A stretch of DNA of 62,000 bases from Zygnema cylindricum (GCA_037447655.1 JBBHKE010001455.1:75868-137867), one strand, 5' to 3'. Counted from the stretch's first letter, positions 36,685 to 50,600 are shown. A program made the numbers and translations. The notes: generated by a model not told the origin, from the letters alone.

Positions 36685-38041
36685 TGTAATTTTATAGGCT
36701 CCATTGCCACACAAAATTTGCAGGTCCAAAGAAGCTAATCTAAATAGTGTTGACTCCAAATTTATATAAACCCAAATGATTGACCCCTTGACAATCAAAA
36801 CCCTGTTATAGCTTCACCCTTGTGAAATAAAACCTTATGTGTGCTTAGTTCCACCACATAATGCAAAGTTAGAATATGAGTTTTGGATAGCATTCCCCAC
36901 TTTGACTTTCCCTTAGAAATGCAGCCATCGTGGTAGGCAAACACTCTAACTGACTACACCCCGGTATAGCCTAGACTCCCTTGAGTCCGCAACAAAAAGA
37001 ATCAATGAATTTGGTCTACTGAATTGATAGTTATGGCTAGCCAAAGTTTGTCTTTTATACAAGATGCTCTCTGGAAGAGGCGGCTATCTACCAAAATATT
37101 CTAAACCCCTCTCTAAGCCCCCTAGTATTGAAGTACGAACCAATCACATGACTCTACCGTATGGAAAGGTACTACGACCGATGTCCTTTTTGTACGGCCT
37201 ATGTACGCCAAGACCACTGAGTGGACGCTTGTCTCCTCCGGATTCGTCCGTATGCTCCCCAGGATTCCCACTTCCCAATATTATCTTGCCACGTGGTGCC
37301 AGGTCATGCCAGGCCAGAAAACGCCAAGGTGGTCATTCCGGAATTCCGGCTCGCATCTGGCCGTCGATAAAGTCTGACTAATTACAGGACTGTACCGTAT
37401 ACGAAAGTATAGGTGCCGGAGTACTTTCCGTACAGACATTGTACGACACAGCCAAAATGCGACATTTGTCACATCCGAATTTGTTGTCTTCCGTTCCGGA
37501 GATTCCGTAAACCCGTATGATGTTGCCACGTGTCATCCGGAGTGGCGACGTCCGCAAACCGCCAAATTGTCCTTTCCGCGAAGCCGGCGCTAACCACGGC
37601 TGTCTGGTTTATATCGTCATTTAATACGGACCGTCGAAACAAATGTCTGTACTATTTGTTTCGTCTCGTACTTAAAGTTCAATTGTTTCTATTCCCTATA
37701 TACCGTAATCCAGTTAAATGGAAAACCCTATGCGTAACCATTTAAATATCTATCAAACCCAATATGTCCTAGCACTAGTCCTAGACTAAAGGGAGAAAGC
37801 TACCGACTACGGGTTGTTTGACGGACGGTAGGTTCCAGGATCAAATCCTAGGTTCGTCAAATACCTTTTTAGTTAACCTACCATTATCTACTCCTGTTTC
37901 TTTGGAGATGGCTTTAGCTTCCTCTCCAGCCTTTAGTGACTACAACAAGTGTGGGGGCTTAGAGAAGGGAGTCAGAGGCAGACGACCTCTGCTCTTTTTC
38001 CTATCCTAAATAAAGACGTATAAAATACTCAAATATCAACA
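36685..38041 (-). repeat. Solo C2 LTR inserted in the minisatellite
   Basis: A 1357-bp LTR, TGTAATTTTATAGG...TATCAACA, is flanked by TTATC at 36680-36684 and 38042-38046. No internal region is present, so it is a solo LTR made by LTR-LTR recombination. It matches the LTR at 16701-18084. Hairpin at 37818-37860. Confidence 0.9.
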
Positions 38042-38395
38042 TTATCTATATCGTAGCATGGCTGCCATATTGAAGCATGGCATGCATGTCAGTGTAGAAC
38101 ATCCACATCGTTTCATAGCATCCATATCGAAGCATTGCATTCATATCGGTGCATGGCATCCATATCGTTTTGTAGCATCCATTATCGGAGCATGGCATCC
38201 ATATCGTAGCATGGCTGCAATATCGTTTCATAGCATCCATACCGTAGATTGGCTTCTATAGCGGTTCATGGCGTTCATATTAGTCGTCTGTGACGGAGTA
38301 GGCGTTTATATCAGAGCATGGGATCCATATCTTTGCATGTCACACACGTCCTGCATGGCATCCATATTGGTGCATGACATCCATATTGTAATAAT
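38042..38395. repeat. 18-bp minisatellite array 3
   Basis: This continues array 2 on the other side of the solo LTR and is near-identical to parts of array 1 (18090-18490), with internal losses of units. Confidence 0.9.
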
Positions 38396-40948
38396 CTGCA
38401 TAATATCCTAAATGAATAAATAAATGTATAAATAACCTCCATTTCCCGTGTAGCAATGGTCGTTTCAACGTCCTTCCTTCAGGGGGGCTCATCACACGTG
38501 TGGATTCGTTCTGTTTTTTGTTTGTTTATTATTTTTAGATGAAATGTAAGCCTTTTTTCTTGAAAAGAGGTAGGATAAAAATTTCAATTATTCGTATATT
38601 CTTCTTAGTCATTGAGAACTCTTTTGTTGTTTTCCATGTTTACTTTATTTCTAATAAAAAATGATTGCTCCTCTTTTTTTTTCCCACCGACCATCATGTA
38701 AGTGCCATCCAAATTCGCCACGTGGCAGTTTCTGATTCCGGGAGGGTGCTCAATTCAGGAGCCGGCTTCACACGTGCGATGAGCCCCCCTGGTAGAACGA
38801 CTTTGAAACGGCCATACGTGCACGGGAAATGGAGAATATTTATTTAATTATACATTTGTTTATTTATTTATTTATTACATTAGGGGGGAGAATGTGGTTC
38901 ATTTGGAGAAAGCGATGAAGAAGAAAAAAACGGTAAAGAGGGATGAAAATATAATATCCATTTTTACCCTCTCGACTTCTGTTGGAAGCAAAGCATTTGA
39001 AATTAAAAATTCTCTCACATCCGCCATGGTTTCCTTTCTCCAGTTTGTTTTTTTGTCTTTTCTTATTTAAATTGCACAAAATTAAAGTTTGGAATACTAC
39101 TGGGAGCAATTTTTGGGTTTCTTTTGGTTTGAATTATGAAAGCTTGACTGATAAAACGACAAAAAGAAGATGCCTATTTTGTCTTTTTCCCGACAAGGTG
39201 AAGCTGGAGACGGGATAGCTGTTCGTTACAAATTTGCCATTTTCCACAATACTAATATTTACATTTGTCAGTCAACCTATTTTCATTGAAAAAAGTTGAT
39301 TTAAATGGCCAAAAAAACATCTCCAGTTATAGTGTTGCAAGTACAATGGGGCGGTTGTCCTTGCGAGGTGACGGGCGTCGAAGCGTACGGAGTCGACTCG
39401 ACTCCGTACATTCGAGTGACTCCCTGGACCACTTTTTGAAGCGCGTCTCACCCGGATTTTTCCAATGATTAGCGACTCTCTATCGCCCCTCGGAAGATAT
39501 GTGAAGGGCACAAGCACCACCCTATATTTGAATCTTTGGGGCGTGGTGGGAGAATGACCACATGGAGCTGCTGGACGGTCTAACAGAATCCTTAATAGTA
39601 GTAAGACTTTGTGAACAAGAAATGAAAGGTTAAAACGAAACTGAAAAACCGAACACAGTTGGGAGCAAACTGAAAGGAAAAACAGTTTGAAAGAAACTAA
39701 TATACAAATAAGGACAGGCTGACAAAAGACAGTGAGAGAAACAATAGGCAGAAAGGCAACAACAAAATTGTGTACACAAAATAAAAACTAACAGAATGGG
39801 CGAAAGGCCTGCCTGTATTATCCACATGGTTTTGACTTCCAGATGGTCAGTTCAATCTCGGCAACAGAAACGACGCACAGAAGTTCAAACTTTGATAGGC
39901 TGGAAACAAACAATCAGAATCGACACGTCTAGAAGTTGTCCAATGGCACAATTTTTTTTTGTGACTCAAACGTTGGATATGAAACAGCTTGTCCAATAAA
40001 AAATGCAATGACTTTAGCCAGTGATCGAGCCAAGAACAGGAAAGTTAAAGGTGTATTTGCGTTGCTAGATTTTGTTTTAAGAGCTATATTTTGATGTAGA
40101 AGACTTAAATGGTGAGGATTCTTGTAGAGTGAGATTTTTTGTGAAATATAGCTAGAGATACAAGTTATGGGAACTGTTTCAAAGATAATAAAAAACGTAA
40201 GATATATTAAAATGCACGATGGTAAACCATCTGAGTCCGGGGGTACAAAAGGGGTGGCATGGCCGAAACTGAAAAACTACCAGCAGGGGAATAAAATAAC
40301 AGCACAACAAAAACAAAAACAAAAAGAAAACAACAACCAGGAAAATAAAAGCACCCAAACTCAAAATGAAAAGCACGACAATTGACAAAGCCAGAACTAC
40401 AACCCCAACCCCAACCTAATTAAATAACTACGAAAAGCAACCCCGTAAGTCCCCCCATCCCGGGGGAGCACGTTGAGGGAGTTCCGGAACCCGGCGACGA
40501 TCCATGATGGGAAGTAGTGGGAAGTTATCGTTCTATTTAGGGAATTATTGTGTAAACTCACGATTCTGATTAATGAAACTTACTCTTGATGAACGCTAAG
40601 TAGTATACAGCAGCTGAGCGCAGTTTACGGACCTGGTGAGACTAGGAGGGCTTTGAGGTAAAACCTGGAGCTAGTTTCAGCTTTTGAGCCAAATCCGTGT
40701 TACATGCCATGAAAATTTCTCTTCAAAAGAATCTCGAGAAGATGAAAATGGAGAATCTACAAATCAGCAATCACATTACTTGCTTTTCCTCAGGGGACTA
40801 GATAATGTTACAGTTGACGAATTTCGTTGAAACTGTAGTCACACCATGCTTAGTTTTTGTCTTTTTCTGCCCCTATACCAGCCTTCCTCCACGCCCACAT
40901 ACTTGGAGGCTGCCAATCGAAAGGTAAAATCTCACCTTTCCATCCCAA
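38396..40948. repeat. Duplicated unit, copy 2 (empty-site copy)
   Basis: Collinear with 18491-20476, 26921-26989 and 29061-29226. It lacks the C1 element (site at 40711-40720) and the 2.07-kb LINE (site at 40779-40787). It has its own short inverted LINE fragment at 40187-40504. It contains a near-perfect palindrome, GTACGGAGTCGA-C-TCGACTCCGTAC, at about 39386-39410. No protein was recognised. Confidence 0.85.
40187..40504 (-). mobile_element. Short 5'-truncated LINE copy
   Basis: The reverse complement of this 318-bp segment matches the 3' end of the LINE at about 28765-29058 (GGATCGTCGCCG..., CAACGTGCTCCCCCGGG..., GGTTTACAATCGTGC). It is absent from copy 1 of the duplicated unit at about 20275, so it inserted after duplication. 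Dead on arrival. Confidence 0.85.
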
Positions 40949-41553
40949 CCAATGGATAAGTCAACCGACAAAAGAATTGATTTCGAAGGCCGAAAAAAAC
41001 TTTCGCACCAATAGCGGATTACTTTTAAGCTGGCATTTACATATAGAGAAAATCAGACTCTGACCAAAAATACATTGTAGTCCTTACAATACTGATGTTG
41101 CCTCTTATTGGGCGACACAAATTGTTCGTCACGATCACCAACCATCCATCATTTCCCACCATCCTCAGGAATCATCCTTGAAATCACACTTTTTGTCCAT
41201 GCCATCGAGATCAAAATTTACGCACCAAAAAATGATATGCCAGTAATATAAGAGATTGACCTTCAGAGTTACCTCTACTTCTAAACTAAAATTCAGCTTC
41301 CTAATCCTCCCTCCATTTCTAAAACTACTGAGCTCCTCTGTTGTGCGTTCATCACTGAGCTACTCGAAAAGCATATACAATCTCTATGTGGAATTTTAAA
41401 TCACAATGGAAAGATCTATAGAGTCAAAAAACCCTGAACAAAAACCCAACAACAAAAAACTGACCTAATCAAAACCTAACAGAAAGAATCTGATCGCTTA
41501 CAGCCCTAAAAGAAGAACTGGCGTCAAGAAATACCTCTCGGTCATTTAGAAAC
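40949..41553. other. 3' flank of the DCL gene
   Basis: Sequence between the duplicated unit and the DCL stop codon, probably including the DCL 3' UTR. No open frame with recognisable content and no repeat was seen. Confidence 0.5.
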
Positions 41554-41698
41554 TCAGACATACAGTCTTCGACTTTTCAAATTTTGAAGTATCTCAGCGG
41601 CCGCAACATTCTTTGCTTCTTTTTTCTTTCTTCCCGTGCCAAAGGCTGACTCCACTAATTCACCAGTTGCGGTAATCACTTTTGCCTCCACAGTGAAC
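41554..41698 (-). CDS. DCL last exon: end of dsRBD2
   Basis: This short exon follows ggtttag| and supplies [20 protein letters not shown] and [18 protein letters not shown], the beta strands and final KKxAKxxAA helix of a dsRBD, then TGA. It completes the domain begun in the previous exon and joins in frame (TT|G). Confidence 0.88.
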
Positions 41699-44600
41699 CT
41701 AAACCACATGTGCGAACATATGATGGTGAGTTACCTTCATATGTTTATATGTGGAGCATTAATTTGAATCTCAAAGATATGCATAATGACTATAATGTAT
41801 CTATTTCCTCATGAAGCTTTGACATGAAACCACAAAACAACATTATTTCATTACTTGCCTTCAAACATGTATTCCCATTTCATTAAGACTGTAAACATTA
41901 GAGCCGATGAGTCTCAGCCAAAAAAAGCATATGGAAGAACACTATTATTAGTGCCAGGAACTTACAAGAACAAACGAACATGTGTTTTGCACAAGGAACG
42001 CATTTGTCGGGCCTTCCCAATGAAATCAGCCAGGAACCACATGCAACTCTAATCTAAGTGAGAGACGCTACATTGAAATTGCTCAACCAGTTAACTCACA
42101 GGTTTAACGTGTGAAAACAATTGGAAACAATATATTGTTACTGTATATAGAGCGCAAACTATACGTGAAACACCCCTATTGTACACAAACAATACAACTT
42201 AACAATTTACAAGTTTCCATTTGTTTTTGCGCATTAAACCTGTGAGTTAACGACTGCCAACACACGGAAACTCCCTTTCGAGCCATGCCCTTACAAAAGG
42301 TGGACAAAGAGACTGTGAACACTTCATTGCACTTGAATAAATTCAGATTAAGTCAACAAAAAAGCCAATTCAAACCATGCCCAAGTTATAACCAAACTAA
42401 TCAAAAGGAAGATGAAGGGTGCAGCGGAACAAATAAGGAAGGAAGTGGATGAAAGGCATATGACCAACAAACATCATAAAGGAGAAGAACTCAATAAACA
42501 GCAGGAGGAAAAAGGGGAGTACAACATGACTTTTTAAGTCTTATTTAAACCTACCAGTAATACTCCTACTCTTACTGATATTCCTATGCCTATGAATATT
42601 CAACTCCTACTATGTGTGATTTCCTACTACAGTGAGTAAAGAACAAACCAAAGAAGTAACTTAACGTAACTCAAGAGAAGTAAGGTAATGAATGAATCAA
42701 TCACTGAATAAATCAATCAATCAATCAATGAAAAAATGAATCAATGAAAGAAAAAATGAATATAAGTGCAAGGAAAGATTGAAAAGCAACAGGGCAAAAT
42801 AGGCTTACAACAGAGCGTGGTACGGCCCCTTTTGCTGCACATCCTCAACACAAAAATTCCAGCGGCGTTTTTGGCACAATTCTAAAAGATTGACTGACGC
42901 TTGGCTTGTGACTGGAAATTCTGGCACCAATTCCTGCTCCGGTGTCTTCGCCGCAGGCATAACATCCGCAACCTTACTTGCGTGCACACCGGCCACGCTG
43001 CTTGTTGCAGAAAATGAACAACTGCTGCTCTCCAACACTTGTTTTCTCTCCCCTCTCGGCAACAATCCAGTCGCCAGACGAGCCATTCGGCAATTTGATG
43101 AAACATCTCCTCCAGAAAGCACACTGTCGCTTTCAGAAAGGCTCTTCTCAGGTTGAGACTTTATGGAAGCAACCATTTCTTGGGCTTTCACTTCTTCAAC
43201 ATTTTCACTGTAAGAGACGGCTGCCCCATTGTGCTCAAATGCCAAAGTTGGAGCACCTATCCTCCCATTGAGACAGGAAACCACCACCCTTTAAACAATA
43301 GCAGAAGCAAATCCAATCTGAAAAACAATGGTCATTTGGTCCAAAGCTCAAACTTTACATCACTTTTGAAAAAATCTTAGATGTAACACCGATGACTTCA
43401 CCAAACCCTTAAGGAAAGGAAGCTTAAGAAATATAAAAAAAAAGAATAAATTAAAACAGAAAAGATTTGTTGCAGAGAGCCAAAAAAAATATGCCTCTCA
43501 CTCTCTGGCATGTCATCCTATGATTGATAGTTATGAAACGATTACCATGAAACGAGTTTTTAGGTTCAAGCTGGGTAGTTTCCCTTGGAATACTCCATGA
43601 CTTGCAAATTTCTGCCTCCATCATCATTACATCTTCATGGATGTATGCGGGGAGGTGGTTAGAACTATAGAGTGGGAGAGGAGATACTTCGATAGGAGCA
43701 CGAGGAAGAGGGGGGGAATGAGGAAGAGGAAGCGGAAGAGGAGGGGGAGAAGGACGAAGAGGAGGAGGAGGTACTTTTGTAGGTAAAGTGGCCTCTACAG
43801 GAGCAAGAGCAAAAGGAGGAGGAGATACTTCGATAGGTGAAGTAGCCTTTACAGGAGCAAGTGGACGAGGGGGAGACGAAGGAAGAGGACAAGAAAGTGG
43901 GGGAGAAGGAGAGAGTGTGAAAGTAGAGGCCGCGGGAGAAGGAGAAAGAGGACTAGGAAGAGGAAGTGAAGGTGGAAGAGGACATGGAACAGGGGAAGGA
44001 TGACGAGGAAGCAGATTCTGAAGCAGAAAAGGAAGTGAAAGAGGAACAGGAACAGGGGGAGGAGGAGGAGGAGGAGGAGAAGCTGAGGATGCTTCTGTTA
44101 CATGCACAGAAAACCCATTGCCTATGGCCTTAGGAGGAGGATGAAACGGAGAAGCTGAGGGTGTTTCTGTTACATGGACAGAGAGCCCATTGCCCGTGGC
44201 CTTAGAAGGACGAGGAAAAGAAGAAACTGCGGGTGTTTCTGTTACATGAATGGAGGCACCATTTCCTGTGGCCTCACATACCGCGGACGGTTCCTCCATC
44301 ACCTGATCCTCAGATGACTCCCTCGGCTTTCTTGATGCTCCCACACTTAACTTGAGAGGCTTGAACTGACCCAAGGCGAGTAGCGCTGTTGCATTTTTCT
44401 TTTTTGTACTCTTGTTTGAATTCACCCTTCCAGAACGCTCGAGATCCTCCTCTTCCTGTAACCAAAAAAAGTGGACCAGCAATGGCCACAAAAAAAAATT
44501 CCACGAAATCCCATGTGATGTGAAGTGTCAATCGAGAAGTTCATAGAAATGCTTACATAATACTATTTCAGGCCAACTGATCGACTCTCTGGTCAATTCT

Positions 44601-47600
44601 ACTGATATGAACATAGCATACAAACATAGCAGACATATTCATTATCATTGTAGCATGAATACGCTGATGAAAGTGCTATAGAGAGATGAGGACATAGTTT
44701 TTAGTTTGAGATATGAGGATGACATTGATTTGCAATGATCCCACTTTACGTTCACAAAACTGGTCTGCACAAATAAGTTACCTACAAACAATGCAATGTT
44801 GCTCTCTCACCCTTTTCCTTCTGAAGCATTATCTTTTTATTTACAACAAAAACGAGCATGATTACAGAACGTGATTAAAGTACGACATCTAAAACCTAAG
44901 ACTACTTTGCTCCTTCAGGACGATCTCCCAAAGTAAAGCTGTGAGCAATTTGACTTCTTGTAGCACACTGCAGCAAACACAAAGAGGATCATGCTCAGAG
45001 ATTATCTGATGGTTTTTCAACTCTACAAATTTCAGATTATATAATGTCAGTACAATCTCCATTGTCTAGACGATTGAATAGTCAATAACTTAATTGACCT
45101 TTGATGAATTGCCAATAAAATTCAACAACAGTGAAAAACGTACCCTGATTTTGCTCAAAGCAAGGCTTGCCACGATTCTCATGCCAGCGTCCTTCTGAGA
45201 ATGCTCAGCGCTTGCCTTTGCAACACCGTTGACCAAAGCAGTTATTTTGTGAGATTCGCCCATTTTTTCAACCTGGAAACTGTGGGTCCACTTCCTTCCC
45301 TGACAAAGCTCCAGGAGCTCCCTCCTGGGGTGAATTCGCAGAGTCTCCGGATTCGGAAACGGTTCCAAAAGTGGCCGCAATTGCCCCCATACACTTTTAT
45401 AGTCAAAGGAGGAGTCCATCAGCATTGCACCAGCCAAGGCTTCAACAAGATCTCCAAGAACCTAAAAGGAGAAGCAAGAGGCATATACGCAACACAATCA
45501 CAGGTTAGGTAAACGCTCCTGGAATTCTACAACAAATGTCCTTCTCTTTGAGCGAGGGAAAGGAAAATTTAGCACACAAGTTATTTGGCCTTCAATTCCT
45601 ACGCAGTTGCCAGACCATATAACTTAGCATAAACTCCCTAATAGGACGCAGCGTAAACTCATTCTCATGGTTACCTTCGGTGCAGTCTCTTCCCCGCTTC
45701 CATAGTCGTGGTCACAAAGCAAATCCTTTTCTGTTTGTGGCTTCCGACATTCAGCTACAAACCGCCCAATATGCTGCCTCAAATCCTCTGAGTGGTAGTC
45801 CATAAACGTGTGCAGTTGCAGTTCGTCCTTTATTGCCACCCGGGCAAACTTCTCGTTGTTCACAACGGCCGACCGTAAATCAGTCAGCTGCCCGGCAGAT
45901 ATCGATGGGTGGCTTTGTTCCAAATGTTGGGTGACCGCAAAGTCGAGGAACGCATCACCGAGAAACTCGAGTCTCTGCGCTTCCCTCATTGATGAACAAT
46001 GGCGACGGGGGATTAGATATAAGTCCAGTGCATAATAGGGACAAAGTGTAGACGGAGAGTGTGGTTCACAATCATGAATATGAGGACAACACTCGGAAAA
46101 AGACAATGAGTTGACGATAATAGCTCCCAATCCTTTATTCTATGGATGGACACAAGATGCAAACAAAGGTCATGACATCCAAGAACTTGAATTCCACGCT
46201 ATAGCTCACCATAGGACTGGCAACAAGAACTCATTTTATAAACTTTGAGCATATCATTCAAACATCCAAAACCACACATGTATCATGCAAAATGTATTCC
46301 CACAGAATGCCCTGACAACATGCATTTAAAGCTCAAAATTCAGCAGATTATGGCCCGAGGTTGACAGAGATACCATAAAGTAAAAGCATACTAAATAAGG
46401 CATTCAGCACCCATTTAGCAAATAACTCAACAAAAAAAAAAAAAAAAGATACTACCTGGTAACAACGGCGACTAGAAAAGGTGCTGTCCCGGAAAGATGC
46501 ATGAGTCATAGACTCTTGCAGAAGCTCCTTCCTATGGAACTTATAGCCGATTCGCCTCTCCAGCTCCTCCAATCCATGGAAGGATCCATTCCTGCTTCCT
46601 TCCTCCAGATTGAGTCCCATACCTCTTTCATCCATATTTTTCCATGAAGCATATCCCGAATTCTTCACCGCAATCCCCAACCATTCCATCACCAAAAACC
46701 CGCCTTGTGGCCCCATCTCGTGGTTCAACTCTGTCCAATATACGCCAATCAGCCCTTCCACCATGTCTGCGATACTTTTAATTGACACTGAATGGCCCTT
46801 CTCCTTATCATCTTGCCCTTCATCTTGGATTTCTGGAATTTCTTGTCCATCCTCAACAACAGAGGATACCGTTTTTCCTTTAGCCTGCCATTCCTCTTCA
46901 GGTAAGACCAAACCTGATCTTCCACGTGGATAATGTGGACACTTATCTGGTACGGGAGGGAGACCCGGAGCTTGCCACTCTTTTAAAGTAAAACGAGTTG
47001 CCCGGAGGTGCATCTGAACCATACAACACACCATAAACGGATCAATAATTGAAAAGGATATTAGGCTGAGGTTGGTGAAACTTCAAGTGACTAATCGAGC
47101 TAAAACTGGACCATTTTTGCGACCCCAGTTAGTAGAGCTCAGCAAACACTGACAATATTGAAGTTCCGGAATGGAACTGTGAGATAATAATGTATTGCAC
47201 TTTAAGGCACATGGAAACAGGATTTGACAGACCATGACGAGCACTTCTATAATTCTTGAACCATAATAAGAAAGACCATTAACAAATGAGATGTTCTGAC
47301 ATTACACAAGCTCCTCAATTCATCTAAAGTAACAGCAGTTCTTGCCATGCTTCAGAAAACATCTACCTTATCTCCCAATCAGCATCAAGACATTCAGCAG
47401 TGAATGGATTTCTGAAAACATCCAAATGAAAATGTTCATCAGGAACAACCCAAACAGGTGATAGCATCAGATTGATATGGATGTTGAGAAGTAGAACTAA
47501 ACAACACTCCATAACTGAACTATTGAATCTGAAGAAAACAAAAAAGAAACTGGCACTTTCAAATGTGACCACTAGTTTTTTAAAACAAATCAGCTCTTGA

Positions 47601-50600
47601 TATGACAAGACTCAGACCTCGTTTTCTTTGCAGTCAAACCAATTCCGACAGTGTGATTTGGATACAAATTGCATACCTGGAGCCCTTTCCTCATCGCATG
47701 CTCATATAGAGTTGAATTGCAAATCTCTCGAGACCGCTTGTTTGTCAGAAGACCCTCATGTTCCTCGGGATATTCCCTGAACAAGTGACACGTGACACCA
47801 TATTTAAGACAGGTGTCGCCTAACAATTCGTGCCGCTCCAAACTGAATTCTTCTTGACACTCCATAGATGTTAAGGCCTCCATCACCTGCAACCTCACCA
47901 AGAAATCATCAAAAGTGGGGAATTATGACGTCTGGAGCCCTGATATTGTTTACACTGTTTACATCGAAAATTGTTTCTCGTTGAACTGTTTAAAACTGCG
48001 TTGTATCCATCCAAAAAACATCACGGTGTCGTTGCAGTTTGCTGACCTTCACATCAAAACCTCACTCAACAAGATATGCCGCTTTAACACAGGTCCACTG
48101 CAATCACACTCAACATTACCACATTTGTAGCTAAGAAATTTGAAACGAAAATCAGGCATGAAAAACACAGTGTGATTTTGTTGGGGTGACAACTATGGAA
48201 TCTGTAAACGTATTCCATAAATTCCTTTTCCAAGCATTGAAAAGTCGATGCAAACAAATCATCTCCAGAGGTCATACAGCCACCTCTACTGCATATGACT
48301 CTCGAAAAAAAGCGTCGTGGAAGTGTGATCAGCAAACAAAAAAAAAAAAAAAAAAAACTTACCTTATAACCCCTCACGGTCTTCAGACGAGGATCCCCCA
48401 TTTCTTCTGCAATGAGGTCCCTGAGCTCACAGGCGCCCTGCAGCATCTCCACTCGGTGCATGACAGATGGCAGCAGCTGAATGGACCGAAAATAAGGTCC
48501 CGGAATAACAACACGGCAAAGTTCCGGAGGGAGCTCTACAAAGCGATGCTCAGACATGGGCTTCATCACAGCCTCAGAATTTTCTGCATACATATGCAAA
48601 TAAGGTCATAGTTACTTTAAGAGCTTTATACAAAATTTCAATCAATGTACCACGATCACTCCTAACCTCTACCATAATAATCTAACCCTAAAAACTGTGT
48701 ACCACAAGATTGCAGGTTTGAAGATGCATCGGAGAAATCCTTATAAAAATGGTCAACTGAAACTAATTGGCGTTCGTAACAGTTAAAATAAAGTGATTTG
48801 TGGGTACAGGTTCAATAAAGAGTACATCAATAAGAGGACTTGTGTTTCTGTCTTAGAAATTCTCAGGTTTACCCAAAGTAAGATACTAGCGAGGGAGGGA
48901 GGGGAGGGAGGGGAGGGAGGGAGGCAGGGAGGATGGGAGGGAGGGAGAGGGAAAAGTCGGGAAGAAGGGTTAGATATACCAGCTGTCAATCAATTAAAAA
49001 TGCACTGGCAGAACCATAACAATTTTTGTTATAATTTCAGTTGCAGGAAAACTAAATTTTGACTTATAATATAGAAGATTTCTTTTAGATTTTGAGGAGC
49101 ATTTTATCATAGCAATTTAAACTTATGAACGATTGACAAATGATTTTTCTTTTTTTGAAAAGTTCTATGGGGGTAGTGCATATAAAAGGACAAGGAAAAG
49201 ATCCGCAGCTTTAGTGAAGAGCCAGTAATTTCAAATTCAGAGAAATATGATTTGAAGATGGTATGATATGATGACGAAATGATGATGATACCATGGATGG
49301 ATGGATGGTGATGATGTGATTTGACATGTTTTGTCTTTTCTTTTATATCTTTGAAGAAATGTGTTATTCTATCCAATTTGAAAAAAAAAAAAAGAAACGA
49401 ACAAAAACTAAAAATAAAATGGATTACCAAAGCCTAGATCGTAACAGAAAGAGAATTATCGACAGTCGTGATGCTCGAACGTTCAAACATCTATATGATA
49501 AAGAAGGACACTTTTACTTTTTACGTATTTGCTATACTAACGATTGGAAAGTATTTGCTACAGTAAATAGTGCTCATAAGTCACAATTGAGGAAAATAAT
49601 AACAAAATACTAGACATCACCAGGACCCATGGCAAGAAAAAAGAAAGGAGTAAGAAAAAAAGTGCAAATGCTCGATGTTTCAATGAAAGTCTGGTGTGCT
49701 CTAAAAACTCCAAAAATATTTGCTCAATACTAAGACACAGAATTTTTTGAATTTCTTTTAGTGTTTAGCCCCTATTTTCTAGATTAATATACCTACTTCA
49801 AAAAAAAAACTGGTAGAAAGTGTAGAGTTGAATTGTTGTCTGAAAAGCATTCAAGAGTGGTTACTATTCCAATGTTTCTAACAGACTCCTTAACAGAATG
49901 CTCATTTTCATGACTAAAAGCTGAATCAATAACGCCAAAATGCATTAATAAAAAGGTATACCGTGTATCATCGTTAGCTCAAAGGTTTTTTTTGCCTATT
50001 TAATCAACTTTTCTCCGTGCACACTTGTCCAATTTTGGTTTGGAGACAACCAATTGGAAGCTGAGACCCTTACCTGTTCATTGCGACCGTCGGATTAAAA
50101 GTTCGACAAGTATGCACGAAGAAGAGATGATTTTAGTGTCAAACAAATCATGGACACTAATAACAATAGACAGTGTACCTTGACTGGCTTCTTTTAAGGT
50201 GTGAACTATACTGTTTGAAATTTACCTGCAAACTTTTCTGCGCTATACGAGGACTGTTTGTTCCTTATTGCAACATACCAGGCGTGAGCTCATTAAGAAT
50301 TTTAAATTCATAGAAGAGTCTATCATTCTCTAAACCGTACTAGTTTAACTGATTTCAGAGTAGCTATATTAACCAAAACTTTATCCAACTATCGACCAAG
50401 CCAAAAACCAAGTATCAATATTGAAGATTACCGAAGAATAATCACATATATGATGATCAGGTTCAGGAACGACGTAATTACAATGAGTTTTCACCTCTTA
50501 CACAGCCTTGCTTGATGAGAACTCTACATTCATGTCTTATTTGCTTCAATATGGGAATAACAATCTCGACGATCATCAGTTACTTTAGACATGATAGTCT

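Noticed and set aside
42978-44003. Plus-strand glycine/glutamate-rich frames opposite the DCL exons
   Set aside because: Antisense shadows of the proline-rich DCL exon.
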